Assembly (NCBI GenBank): GCA_016875335.1
Contig: VGRO01000018.1
Coordinates: 1 to 53,155 of the forward strand
Direction: 5' to 3'
Length of the DNA stretch: 53,155 bases
Source: Deltaproteobacteria bacterium
GTDB lineage: Bacteria; Myxococcota_A; UBA9042
Made by a program: the position numbers and the translations under genes. The notes beneath the pieces are model-generated. The model made no database searches. It saw only the letters and a list, made by a program, of their open reading frames with translations, and was not told the DNA's origin. Within the stretch, counting starts at the first letter, position 1. Every line of letters starts with the position of its first letter. Below, in pieces: positions 26,281-33,847 of this stretch.

Positions 26281-27678
26281 TCACCGGGGTTGTCCCGAGC
26301 GGCCCGCCACGCCGTCGTTGACGCGAAGCGGATCGAGGCCCGCATAGTACGCCCGGGTGGGCCGGTTGAACAGCGCCTTGGTGGTCAGCACCAGCAGGCC
26401 GAACGCCACGAAAAGCCCGCGCACGGCCCACTTGGTCAGGTTGAACAGGGCGTCTTCGGCCTCAAGTTCGTTCATGATCTTCCACCGTCGCGCAAAACCG
26501 TCGACGACCGCGAACTCGCGCTTGGTGGCCTGCTTGAGTTCGGCATCGGGCATCCGGTCGACGTCGCGCAACTTCTTCTCAAGGTCGCGCTTGCGCGGAT
26601 CATAGCGGTCGCTGATTTTGGTCAGTTCATCGAAATGCCGTTTGGCTGCCACCTCTTCGGCGCGCCGGTTGGCGTCGGTGCGGCGGTCGATTTCGGTCTG
26701 CCGGGCGGCCTTGGCCTCGCCGAGGTCGCGTTCGATCCCGGCCTTCTCGTCGTGGAGCCGGTGCCACTTGGGACCCTTGCCCTTGCGACCGCTGCGCCAG
26801 CCCATCTCCTCCTGGGTCAGGTCGGCCATGACCACGTTGTAGCGGGTAGTCAGTTCGGCGATGCGACCGTCGTGCGCCGGCACCTCGAGGTTTTCGAGCT
26901 TGAGCGTCGGCGTCTCCTCCTTGAGGCGGGTGCGCGCCTTGCCCTCCTCACCGGCGACGTCTTCGACGTCCTTGCGGATGTCGCCGCGCAACTGATGGCG
27001 CGCCGACTCGCGGACGCCTTGCAGTTCGCCGTTCAGGCGGCCCTGGATGACGTCGTGGAATACCAGCATCTCGACCGGAATCGAGGTGATCGCGGCGAAA
27101 AGCACCACGACCACCACGCGCATCAGGATCGCGGGGTTGAGGAAAAGGGGCAGCCGACTCGCGTACACGTCTGCCGTGAGCACGAAGCGCTCGAAGATGA
27201 TGATGACGAGCGAAATCAAGAACGCGAAAAGGACCGCCAGGATCCAGCCGGGCCATCCCATCGCGTTGACGAACACCCAGCGAAACCCCAGGGTCCACGC
27301 CAGCATGTCCATGCAGAACTGCACCGACATGAGCAGCACGCCAAAGCCGGCTTGCGCCTGCACCGTCCGCGGCATCGGCCCGTGCTCGTCGAGCACCAGC
27401 AGCCGGATGAGCGGCGACAGCCACGTCGGCGCGTACAGGTCCATGAACGGGGCGGTCTGCTGTCGCGAGTGCGGCGCGCGCGGCGCGGCAGCGACCGGTG
27501 ACGGCATCGCAGTGTGGACTGCGGGCGGCAGATGCGCAACGCGATCCGCCGCAGGACCGACCTCGAACCCATCGTCGTCCAGGTCGCCCTGGTCGGCATT
27601 GCCTGCCGGCGGCGGATGCAGCACTTCGAGGGCGCGCGGCGCGTCGGGGTCGCGGGGCTTGATCGAACTCAACGCCAT
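26281..27678 (-). CDS. DUF4407-like membrane protein with long coiled coil
   Basis: 465 aa from the ATG at 27678. A polar N-terminus of about 100 residues is followed by three or four membrane segments (FGVLLMSVQFCMDMLAW, ILAVLFAFLISLVIIIFE, VVVVVLFAAITSIPVEML). A charged coiled-coil region of about 190 residues, rich in Glu, Lys and Arg, precedes a final membrane helix (GLFVAFGLLVLTTKALF). This layout fits DUF4407, a family without assigned function; a structural or signalling membrane role is inference. First gene of the minus-strand operon after a promoter-like sequence. Confidence 0.65.
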   Translation of the reverse strand: MALSSIKPRDPDAPRALEVLHPPPAGNADQGDLDDDGFEVGPAADRVAHLPPAVHTAMPSPVAAAPRAPHSRQQTAPFMDLYAPTWLSPLIRLLVLDEHGPMPRTVQAQAGFGVLLMSVQFCMDMLAWTLGFRWVFVNAMGWPGWILAVLFAFLISLVIIIFERFVLTADVYASRLPLFLNPAILMRVVVVVLFAAITSIPVEMLVFHDVIQGRLNGELQGVRESARHQLRGDIRKDVEDVAGEEGKARTRLKEETPTLKLENLEVPAHDGRIAELTTRYNVVMADLTQEEMGWRSGRKGKGPKWHRLHDEKAGIERDLGEAKAARQTEIDRRTDANRRAEEVAAKRHFDELTKISDRYDPRKRDLEKKLRDVDRMPDAELKQATKREFAVVDGFARRWKIMNELEAEDALFNLTKWAVRGLFVAFGLLVLTTKALFNRPTRAYYAGLDPLRVNDGVAGRSGQPR

Positions 27679-27749
27679 GCGGGTTCACCAATGGGCGGCA
27701 GTGCGGCTCGCGGGCGAAATCGCGCGCTGCGGAGCCCACCGCGGGGGCG

Positions 27750-27778
27750 GCACACTAGCACGGCGTGGGCTTGCTGTA
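27750..27778 (-). promoter_or_regulatory. predicted promoter of the DUF4407-menA operon
   Basis: Minus strand: -35 TTTACA (27778-27773), 17-bp spacer, -10 TAGTGT (27755-27750), 72 nt before the DUF4407 ATG. Confidence 0.55.
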
Positions 27779-27842
27779 AAGGCTTTTGCCGCTTTTCGCG
27801 GGGTTGGCGTGCGGCGCACACGGCTAGACGGTGGGCGTGCGC

Positions 27843-29381
27843 CTACCGCGCGCCGCGCATGGACTGCAGGGCGTCGCCGAGCACGCGATAGACGTGGCGG
27901 CGCACGGTGTCGGGCTGACGGCCGAGCACGAATGCAGCCTTTTCGGCGAAGGCGCGGATGTTGCCCTGGGCCTCGGCGCGGATGGCCTGCAGCAGCGCCG
28001 GCCTGTCGTGCAGCAAGGCCTCGTAGCGGTCGATCTCGGCTTGGGTCGGGCGCTGGTAGGTCGCCGTGATGCTGCCCGCGTCGCGCGCCTGCGACACGGT
28101 GCGGGCCCGGCCATTTGGTGCCTGCGCATGCACCTCGTCAGGCCCGTCGACCACAGCGCCCGCCACGACCGCCTCGCGCACGCCCTGGCCGAGCAGACGC
28201 GTGCTCAGGGCTTCCTGCAGCGCGGGCAGCGGGCTCGACGCGGCTGCGGAGCGCTGCAACTTCATGCGCTCGGCCAAGCGGGAAGCCTCGTCGCGCAGCT
28301 CGCGCATGTTGCCGGGCCACAAGTACGTCAGGTAGCGCTCGACCACCTCGGCGGCTTGCCACGCGGCCCGGCCTTGTGCGCGGGCCACCTCGGCCAGCGT
28401 CGGCACGCCAGCGAGCGTGAGCACGCGATCGACCAACGGCATCACGTCCATGCGCCGCTCTCGCAGGGGCAGCACCTCGACCTTGGTGTGGGCGATGCGC
28501 CAGTACAGGTCTTCCCGAAACTGGCCCGTCTGCATCTGGCGCTCGATGTTGCGGTGCGTCGCCGTGATCAGCCGCACCTCGACCGGATGCGGCCGCGGGT
28601 CGCCCAAGCGGTGGACCTCGCCGACCTCGACCACGCGCAGGAGCTTGGCCTGCAGGCCGACATCGAGTTCGCCGATTTCGTCGAGCAGCAGGGTGCCGCC
28701 GGCCGCCGCGTCAAAGGCCCCCAGCGCGTCTTTGTCCGCGCCCGAGAACGCGCCACGGCGGTGGCCGAAAAGCTGAGATTCCGCAAGGTTCTGGTTGAGC
28801 GACGCCGAATTGACGGCAAGGAACGGCCCCTTGCGTCCCGAGGCGCGGTGGATGGCCTCGGCCAGCACTTCCTTGCCGGCGCCGGATTCGCCGGTGATGT
28901 GGACCGGGCGGTCCGACTGCGACAAGATGCGGATCTGCTGACGCAATTCGGCTGCGTGGGCGCTGCGACCCAGAAAGCCGAGGTCGTCCTCAGGCGCGAC
29001 GCCAGGGCCCATGACAAAGACGGTGGCCCCGGCGCGCACGACGTCACCCGCTCGGACCAAGCCACGCTGGATGCGCTCCCCGTTGATCCAGGTGCCGTTG
29101 CGGGTGTCCAAGTCCACCAGCTCCCACGGCCCGGTGCCTACCGCAGCGCCGTCCACCGCGGTGAGGCGGAAGTGTTCGCGGCTCAGCCACCCGTCGTCGA
29201 TCGACCAGGTCGCGGTCTTGGATCGCCCGAGCACCGCCGACACGAACTGGCCGGCGTCCAGACCGGCGTACTGGCGGGTCGGGTCGGGGCTGCAGACCAC
29301 CCAAAGGCGCGACTGCGGCGCGATGGCCGTCAGGGTCCTGGGGACTGGCGGCGGCAGCAGGGTATCCGTATCTCGCAGCAT
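27843..29381 (-). CDS. FHA-domain sigma-54-dependent transcriptional activator
   Basis: 512 aa. FHA domain at about 45-120 (LGRS, SREHF, NGTWING). The AAA+ core has Walker A GESGAGKE (164-171), sigma-54 contact loop GAFSGA (210-215, a GAFTGA variant) and Walker B LLLDEIGEL. The C-terminal segment NIRAFAEKAAFVLGRQPDTV looks like a DNA-binding helix-turn-helix. FHA replaces the usual receiver domain, so activation is expected through a phosphothreonine signal from Ser/Thr kinases, as known for myxobacterial FHA activators. Divergent from the sigma-54 promoter at 29717, its probable target. Confidence 0.9.
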   Translation of the reverse strand: MLRDTDTLLPPPVPRTLTAIAPQSRLWVVCSPDPTRQYAGLDAGQFVSAVLGRSKTATWSIDDGWLSREHFRLTAVDGAAVGTGPWELVDLDTRNGTWINGERIQRGLVRAGDVVRAGATVFVMGPGVAPEDDLGFLGRSAHAAELRQQIRILSQSDRPVHITGESGAGKEVLAEAIHRASGRKGPFLAVNSASLNQNLAESQLFGHRRGAFSGADKDALGAFDAAAGGTLLLDEIGELDVGLQAKLLRVVEVGEVHRLGDPRPHPVEVRLITATHRNIERQMQTGQFREDLYWRIAHTKVEVLPLRERRMDVMPLVDRVLTLAGVPTLAEVARAQGRAAWQAAEVVERYLTYLWPGNMRELRDEASRLAERMKLQRSAAASSPLPALQEALSTRLLGQGVREAVVAGAVVDGPDEVHAQAPNGRARTVSQARDAGSITATYQRPTQAEIDRYEALLHDRPALLQAIRAEAQGNIRAFAEKAAFVLGRQPDTVRRHVYRVLGDALQSMRGAR

Positions 29382-29582
29382 CGACTGGAACCTTGCCTTT
29401 GAGCGAAACGAGTGCGCGCGGTGCGATGCGCGCGGCCCCCGGGTGCGGAGCCGCGGCCGGCCACCAAATGGTAGAGAATCAGCGATTTTTGCCGGCCCGC
29501 GGCGCGTGGTTTACAGTTCTTCACAGATGCGCGTTTCACCACGACGCCGACGGGCATGGCCGGCCCGCGTGGTGGGGTCGCC

Positions 29583-29613
29583 GCACATGTCTCATGTGCA
29601 TCGCATGTGACAT
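29583..29613. promoter_or_regulatory. palindromic upstream activating sites
   Basis: GCACATG-TCT-CATGTGC (29583-29599) is a perfect inverted repeat, and ATGTGACAT (29605-29613) follows at once, giving three CATGTG/CACATG half-sites. They lie about 105-135 bp upstream of the -24 element, the usual distance for sigma-54 activator binding. Confidence 0.6.
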
Positions 29614-29716
29614 TGCAGCATGGAGCCGCCCGAATCGCCCATTGTCGAGAGGCGCTCCAAGGTCAACTCCTCGATATTGCAGTGTTGATGTTGCCGCCCG
29701 GCCTCGCGTCGATCGT

Positions 29717-29732
29717 TGGCACGCTTTTTGCT
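29717..29732 (+). promoter_or_regulatory. sigma-54 (-24/-12) promoter
   Basis: TGGCACG at 29717-29723 and TTGCT at 29728-29732 with a 4-nt spacer reproduce the RpoN consensus TGGCACG-N4-TTGCW exactly. The start of transcription would be near 29743, 50 nt before the ATG at 29795. Confidence 0.85.
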
Positions 29733-29794
29733 GCTGGCGATGCCAACGCCGCTGTCCATCCCATGCGGCAGCGCCCTCGCCCAGAGGACTGTCG

Positions 29795-30187
29795 ATGAAC
29801 GCAAGCATCAGAAACCCGTGGTCGCAGCGCGGCGTGCGCGATCGGCCGACGCTGCCGGAACGTGTCGCCGCCCGCGAACAGGTCCGCCGCGGCGGGCCTC
29901 CAGCGCTGGCTGGGACGCTGCCACCCGCCTGCGGCGGAGAGTGCTATGCGCTGACGGCAACCGGCCAGCGCCTGACGTTTGCCGACGCGCGCGCGCTGGT
30001 CGACCACGTGCGGCGCAACCGCGACATCTCCGCCGTTTGCCTCGACGGCTGCGCCTGGCGCACGTTTGCATCGTTCTGGTCCTTTGTGCGGATGGGCGTG
30101 CCCGCGCAAGACGCGTTCGAGCGCGCCGACCTCACCGGGCTCGGAAGCCGCAACCCCGTCATGGGGCAGATTTGTAAACTTCCGTAA
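29795..30187 (+). CDS. small protein of unknown function under sigma-54 control
   Basis: 130 aa from the ATG at 29795, preceded by GAGGA. Basic, with no signal peptide or membrane helix. The sequence holds three cysteines in the middle (ACGGECYAL and VCLDGCAW) and a C-terminal MGQICKLP. A stretch ATGQRLTFADARALVDHVRR followed by ISAVCLDGCAWRTF looks like a small alpha/beta domain. No family recognised. Its exact sigma-54 promoter and divergent FHA activator make it the likely output of a phosphothreonine-gated switch. Confidence 0.65.
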   Translation: MNASIRNPWSQRGVRDRPTLPERVAAREQVRRGGPPALAGTLPPACGGECYALTATGQRLTFADARALVDHVRRNRDISAVCLDGCAWRTFASFWSFVRMGVPAQDAFERADLTGLGSRNPVMGQICKLP

Positions 30188-30233
30188 ATCCGCCGTCCCC
30201 GGCCGGTCGCAGTCAGCCGATACACCGCTACGC

Positions 30234-30689
30234 ATGGCGCCCTGGCTTGCAGCGGCCGAGCTGCCCGAAATGCTCGCTGGGGCCTTGGCCGCCGGTGCGG
30301 TCTTGGCGGGCGCTGCGGCGACCTGGTGGTGGCTGGAGCGGGAGCAACCGGAATTGCAGGCGCCGGGGCGGTTGCGGCCGTCGCGCCTCGCCAGTCTCAG
30401 TCGGGCAGTCCAATTGCTGTCCTGGCCGAAGCCTCGTCCATGCCGTTGGCCAACAGGCGATCCAATGCTTGACGCAGACGCGCCTCTCCCTCGGCCCGGC
30501 CGATCGCCAGCCCCTGCTCAAGGCCCTGCTGAAGGCCCTGCTGAAGGCCCTGCTGAAGGCCCTGCTGAAGCCCCTGCTGAAGCCCCTGCTCAAGCCCCTG
30601 CTCAAGCCCCTGTTCAAGCCCCTGCTCCAACCCTTTCGCCAGTCCATCAGCAGTCGCCTTGGCCAGCGACCCACGTTGGAGACGGATGA
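30234..30689 (+). CDS. doubtful small membrane ORF running antisense into the Rpn gene
   Basis: The first 50 codons read as a plausible membrane helix (LAGALAAGAVLAGAAATWWW followed by LEREQPE). From about 30397 the frame is only the antisense of the Rpn gene. No ribosome binding site is seen. Either a short real gene whose 3' part was replaced, or chance. Confidence 0.2.
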   Translation: MAPWLAAAELPEMLAGALAAGAVLAGAAATWWWLEREQPELQAPGRLRPSRLASLSRAVQLLSWPKPRPCRWPTGDPMLDADAPLPRPGRSPAPAQGPAEGPAEGPAEGPAEAPAEAPAQAPAQAPVQAPAPTLSPVHQQSPWPATHVGDG

Positions 30690-31359
30690 AGTCAAAGCGC
30701 TTGTGCTGCGCCTCCAACTCCTCGCGCGACAAGGCCGACTCCAGCGCCATGTCAAACGCCGACTGCAAGGCTGGCTCCCGCCGCAGCGCCTCAGGCACGA
30801 TCTGCAAGCTGCCGGCGTGCTTGACGAAGTACAGCCAGCGGTCGGTTGCCGTCGTCAGTTCAGGCAACGTCTTGGTGAACTTGGGCAATTCGGCGAACAC
30901 CAGTTCGAGGTCGCCGGAGTAGGTAGTCAGGCGGTGCGTCTCCATCACCTTGAAACGGCTCAGGAACCCAGGGAAATCGGGGAACATCTCGAAATCGGTC
31001 AACGTGAGCGCCACGACCGGCCGCAGCAGCGTGTAGTCGTCGCCCTTGGTCAACTGCTGAGCGTAGGCTTTGGCGGCGTTGTACAGCACACGTTGCTCGA
31101 AACCCGGGACATTGAGCACCTGCATCTCGACGATGATCTGCTTGCCGTTGGCCAGCACCGCCTTGACGTCGACGAACGTGTCCTTCATGCCCTGGATGGC
31201 CGGCACCTGGTAGGGATCGACGATTTCGAGGTCAGCAATTGCGTGTTCGCCTTCGTACTCCAAAATCGCGTTGAGAAACGCCTTCAGCACCGGCCTGCTG
31301 TTCTCGCTGCCGAAGACGCGTTTGAAGGCGTAGTCGGTGGTGACGTCGAGGAACTTCAT
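30397..31359 (-). CDS. Rpn-family recombination-promoting nuclease (PD-(D/E)XK)
   Basis: 320 aa from the ATG at 31359; the start MKFLDVTTDYAFKRVFG is typical of the family. The nuclease core has Asp64 (FVDVKA) and Glu78-x-Gln80 (IVEMQ), the modified PD-(D/E)XK motif of Rpn/YhgA-like proteins. Family members cleave DNA, promote RecA-independent recombination, and some act in phage defence. The C-terminus carries about a dozen four-residue GLEQ/GLQQ units, encoded by a 12-bp tandem repeat. Stand-alone gene. Confidence 0.87.
   Translation of the reverse strand: MKFLDVTTDYAFKRVFGSENSRPVLKAFLNAILEYEGEHAIADLEIVDPYQVPAIQGMKDTFVDVKAVLANGKQIIVEMQVLNVPGFEQRVLYNAAKAYAQQLTKGDDYTLLRPVVALTLTDFEMFPDFPGFLSRFKVMETHRLTTYSGDLELVFAELPKFTKTLPELTTATDRWLYFVKHAGSLQIVPEALRREPALQSAFDMALESALSREELEAQHKRFDFIRLQRGSLAKATADGLAKGLEQGLEQGLEQGLEQGLQQGLQQGLQQGLQQGLQQGLEQGLAIGRAEGEARLRQALDRLLANGMDEASARTAIGLPD
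30509..30632. repeat. 12-bp tandem repeat inside the Rpn gene
   Basis: About ten near-identical 12-bp units (CCCTGCTGAAGG and the variant CCCTGCTCAAGC), each encoding four residues on the minus strand. Changes in unit number keep the reading frame, so the length can vary without inactivating the protein. Confidence 0.85.
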
Positions 31360-31398
31360 GGCGTGAACCCGCGGCGCCTCCGCGCCAGCGCTGCGGCA

Positions 31399-31428
31399 AG
31401 GGTAGCACCCGGCGTCCTGCGCAGCCAA
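31399..31428 (-). promoter_or_regulatory. possible promoter of the Rpn gene
   Basis: Minus strand: TTGGCT (31428-31423), 18-bp spacer, TACCCT (31404-31399), 39 nt before the ATG. Confidence 0.4.
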
Positions 31429-31646
31429 GTGATCGTGCCAACTGGCAAGGGCACCCGTGGACCCCGCGGCCGGGCAAAAGGCCATGGCTCGGTGGGGGAA
31501 TCCGCCGCCATCCTCGTCGCCGCCCCAAGCCCCGCGCTACCCTGCCCCGGCCGGCCACAAGCGCCAGCCATGCCCAGGGGTCCGTGCGAGTCCGTCCCCC
31601 CGGCGCCCGCGGCGAACGCGCAGCCAAGCCCGGGATCGCATACGGC

Positions 31647-32012
31647 CTATGGGCACACCGACGACGGCTTGGGGCATGCGGCTGAGCAAGAGGGCGGCTG
31701 CAGGTCTGCCACGGACGCGGGGTCCGGCGGCTGGGGCGTTGCCGCTTCGGCGTCCACGTGCGCTGCGTCCGGCCCGGAGTCTGCGCCGGACGCGCCAAGA
31801 TCATCGGTGGCGGCCGTTTGGGCGTCTTGCGCCGAATCGGCGGTGGCGGCGACGTCGGCGCCTGCCGCAAGGTTCCCGGACACGGCGCCGTCCATCGCAG
31901 CGAGCTGGTCGACGGGGCCGGCATCGGCTGTTCCCGCAGGGTCGGCACACGCGTGGAAAATGCCAAGCGGCGCCACCCCGCCGACAGCACACGCAAGCGC
32001 CTGACATTGCAT
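31647..32012 (-). CDS. small Ala/Asp-rich lipoprotein
   Basis: 121 aa from the ATG at 32012. Hydrophobic N-terminus with Cys in FHAC, then an Ala/Asp/Thr-rich linker and a short Cys-containing end (SCSAACPKPSSVCP). Other lipoproteins in this window carry such linkers followed by a folded domain; here almost nothing follows. Another frame downstream continues with a Cys-containing sequence (VCDPGLGCAFAAG), so a frameshift-truncated longer protein is possible. Confidence 0.5.
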   Translation of the reverse strand: MQCQALACAVGGVAPLGIFHACADPAGTADAGPVDQLAAMDGAVSGNLAAGADVAATADSAQDAQTAATDDLGASGADSGPDAAHVDAEAATPQPPDPASVADLQPPSCSAACPKPSSVCP

Positions 32013-32199
32013 TCCATTTTCCGAATGCCGACCCGGATGGACCGCCCTCGGCGATCGCCTGGCCGGGGCGATGCCAGTCCGCAAACGCCCGTTGCCGGTA
32101 ATTCTGCGCTCGGCCACAATGCGCGGCCCTGGCGCTGCCGCGGTCGTCCCGGTAGATAATTGCGCCTTGATTTCAATGGTCTGAACAAAGGGGGGGATC

Positions 32200-33048
32200 G
32201 TGATCGACACCCACGCCCACATCATGAACCTGCACTACGGCGGCGCCTACGAAGGCGGCACGCAGGGCGTTGTCGAGCGGGCGGTGGCCGCCGGTGTCCG
32301 ACACATCAACTGCGTGGGTGCAGGCGGGGACATCGGCGAGGTTCGCTCGGCGCTGGCGGCCGCACGCACCTGGCCGGGAGTCAGCGCCATTTGCGGCATC
32401 CACCCACACGACGCGCAGCGCTTGGCCGGCGGCGAGGCTTCCGACCTGATCAAGCAAGCGGTGCGCGATGCGTGCGCGGACCCGTGCTGCGTGGCAGTTG
32501 GCGAGACCGGGCTGGACTTCCACTACGACCTGTCGCCGCGCGACCAGCAGTTCGAGGCGTTCGAGTGGCACGTCGCCCTGGCGCGGCAACTGGGCAAGCC
32601 GCTTTGCATCCACACGCGCAACGCGGAAGTCGTGACGCTGGACGTCCTGCGGCGCACGGGGGCAAGGGCCGTCGGCGGGGTCATCCACTGCTTTTCGGGC
32701 ACCGCGGGTTTTGGTCTGCGCTGTGTCGAGGAACTCGGTTTCTACCTGTCGGTGCCGGGCATCGTCACCTTCAAGAACCCAGGCGAACTGCCCGAAGCCG
32801 TTCGGCGTTGCCCGCTCGACCGTCTGCTTGTCGAGACCGACAGCCCTTTCCTGGCGCCGATGCCGTTTCGCGGCAAGCGTTGCGAACCCGCGTACATCGG
32901 CCACACGCTGCGAAGATTGGCGGAGATCAGGGGAATCACCGAGGCCGAGGCACTGCGCGCTACCAGCGACAACGCGGTCCGTCTGTTTGGCGACCGGTTG
33001 CGCACAGCGCTCTCGGCTGCGGCGATCGGTGGGCCTACGAGCCGCTGA
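32200..33048 (+). CDS. TatD-family metal-dependent hydrolase (DNase)
   Basis: 282 aa from a GTG preceded by GGGGGGA. Metal ligands are visible in order: IDTHAHI (His5, His7), VGETGLDFHYD (Glu), IHTRNA (His), VIHCFSGT (His) and ETDSPF (Asp). TatD proteins are divalent-metal TIM-barrel 3'-5' exonucleases/phosphodiesterases of the cytosol, involved in DNA repair or turnover. Length and motifs are typical. Its last 14 nt overlap the 3' end of the convergent lipoprotein gene. Confidence 0.88.
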   Translation: MIDTHAHIMNLHYGGAYEGGTQGVVERAVAAGVRHINCVGAGGDIGEVRSALAAARTWPGVSAICGIHPHDAQRLAGGEASDLIKQAVRDACADPCCVAVGETGLDFHYDLSPRDQQFEAFEWHVALARQLGKPLCIHTRNAEVVTLDVLRRTGARAVGGVIHCFSGTAGFGLRCVEELGFYLSVPGIVTFKNPGELPEAVRRCPLDRLLVETDSPFLAPMPFRGKRCEPAYIGHTLRRLAEIRGITEAEALRATSDNAVRLFGDRLRTALSAAAIGGPTSR

Positions 33049-33391
33049 CGTCGAACGGGACCTCGACGGCGTCGGTCGCGGCGCTCACGTCGGCCGGGGC
33101 GGTCACATCGGCCGAGACATCGGCGGCGACATCGGCGACTGCGTCACCCGCGACCGCGACGTCGGGTTGGGCGCTGTCCGGCGCCACCGCATCGGCGCCA
33201 ACGCTGTCGGAAGGCGCTGCGTCGCCAGACTTGCCATCGGCGCCGGTCGCCGCGTCGGCCAGCGGCACCGCGTCGGCCTTGGCGTCGCTGGTGGCGCCCG
33301 CATCGGCGGCGGGTTTGGCGTCTTCGGCACATCCGAACGCCGCGACCACGGCTGCACTGAGAAAGAAGTTTCGTATCGACAATCGGGCCAT
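33035..33391 (-). CDS. low-complexity Ala/Asp-rich lipoprotein
   Basis: 118 aa. Signal peptide with lipobox AFGC (Cys21). The remainder is almost entirely Ala, Asp, Val, Ser and Gly with no folded domain, so the mature protein is a flexible acidic chain tethered to a membrane. Convergent with tatD, overlapping 14 nt. Four alternating TGACA/TGTCA sites lie upstream. Confidence 0.65.
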   Translation of the reverse strand: MARLSIRNFFLSAAVVAAFGCAEDAKPAADAGATSDAKADAVPLADAATGADGKSGDAAPSDSVGADAVAPDSAQPDVAVAGDAVADVAADVSADVTAPADVSAATDAVEVPFDVSGS

Positions 33392-33484
33392 CGGGGGTCC
33401 TCACCGGGTCAACCGGCCCAAGGTCGGGCCGTTGCGCCAGTGTGGCGGCGGGCTGTCCGCCCCGCAAAAAGGCCCGCCATTGCC

Positions 33485-33517
33485 GTGACAGCGTTGTCAG
33501 CGTGACAAGCGTGTCAA
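33485..33517. promoter_or_regulatory. four alternating half-sites spaced by GCG
   Basis: GTGACA-GCG-TTGTCA-GCG-TGACAA-GCG-TGTCAA: four TGACA/TGTCA half-sites in alternating orientation at 9-bp period, about 95-125 bp upstream of the lipoprotein ATG at 33391 and 75 bp beyond the 3' end of the 33593-33847 gene. Looks like a cooperative operator for an unknown regulator. Confidence 0.5.
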
Positions 33518-33592
33518 AACAGCCAGTTGCGAGCGCTGGTGCGAAACGAAAATCCGACGTGATTTCCGATGCATCCTCGATCAGCCGCGAAA

Positions 33593-33847
33593 TCAAGGCG
33601 GGTCGTCGGGCCGCAGGAGCACCGCCGCGCCCGGCCTGAAATCGGCCACGCCCTGGCAGATGAGCCACGCGCGCTGGCGATCGGCGGCGATCCACGCACC
33701 CTCGAAGGGCTCCCCGACCAAGGTCGTCGACTCGCGGCGCAGCGCCCGGTCCGCGGCCAGTTGCTGCAGCCGCGCCAGCAGCGCTTCCGACGGCGGCTGC
33801 AGCGGGACTCCCGTCACCGGGTCGACGAACAGGTCGTGCAGGTTCAC
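33593..33847 (-). CDS. small Trm112-like protein
   Basis: 84 aa from a GTG whose last bases form the stop of the upstream gene (GTGA overlap). Begins NLHDLFVDPVTGVPLQ and ends WLICQGVADFRPGAAVLLRPDD, which resembles the first and last strands of Trm112/UPF0434 proteins (LLEILVCPxxxGPL ... YPIxDGIPVML). The Cys of the metal site is not conserved. Function unknown. It may be co-translated with the CHAP surface protein by position only. Confidence 0.5.
   Translation of the reverse strand: MNLHDLFVDPVTGVPLQPPSEALLARLQQLAADRALRRESTTLVGEPFEGAWIAADRQRAWLICQGVADFRPGAAVLLRPDDPP

Noticed and set aside
30509..30632. CRISPR-like array
   Set aside because: The repeats are contiguous 12-bp units inside a coding frame with no spacers.
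31423..31450. Sigma-54-like sequence TTGGCACG upstream of the Rpn gene
   Set aside because: The -12 element is at the wrong distance and reads TTGGC; a sigma-70-type pair fits better.
10263..32190. Shared TCTGAACAAAG at about 10273 and 32180
   Set aside because: An 11-bp match without further similarity is expected by chance at this scale.
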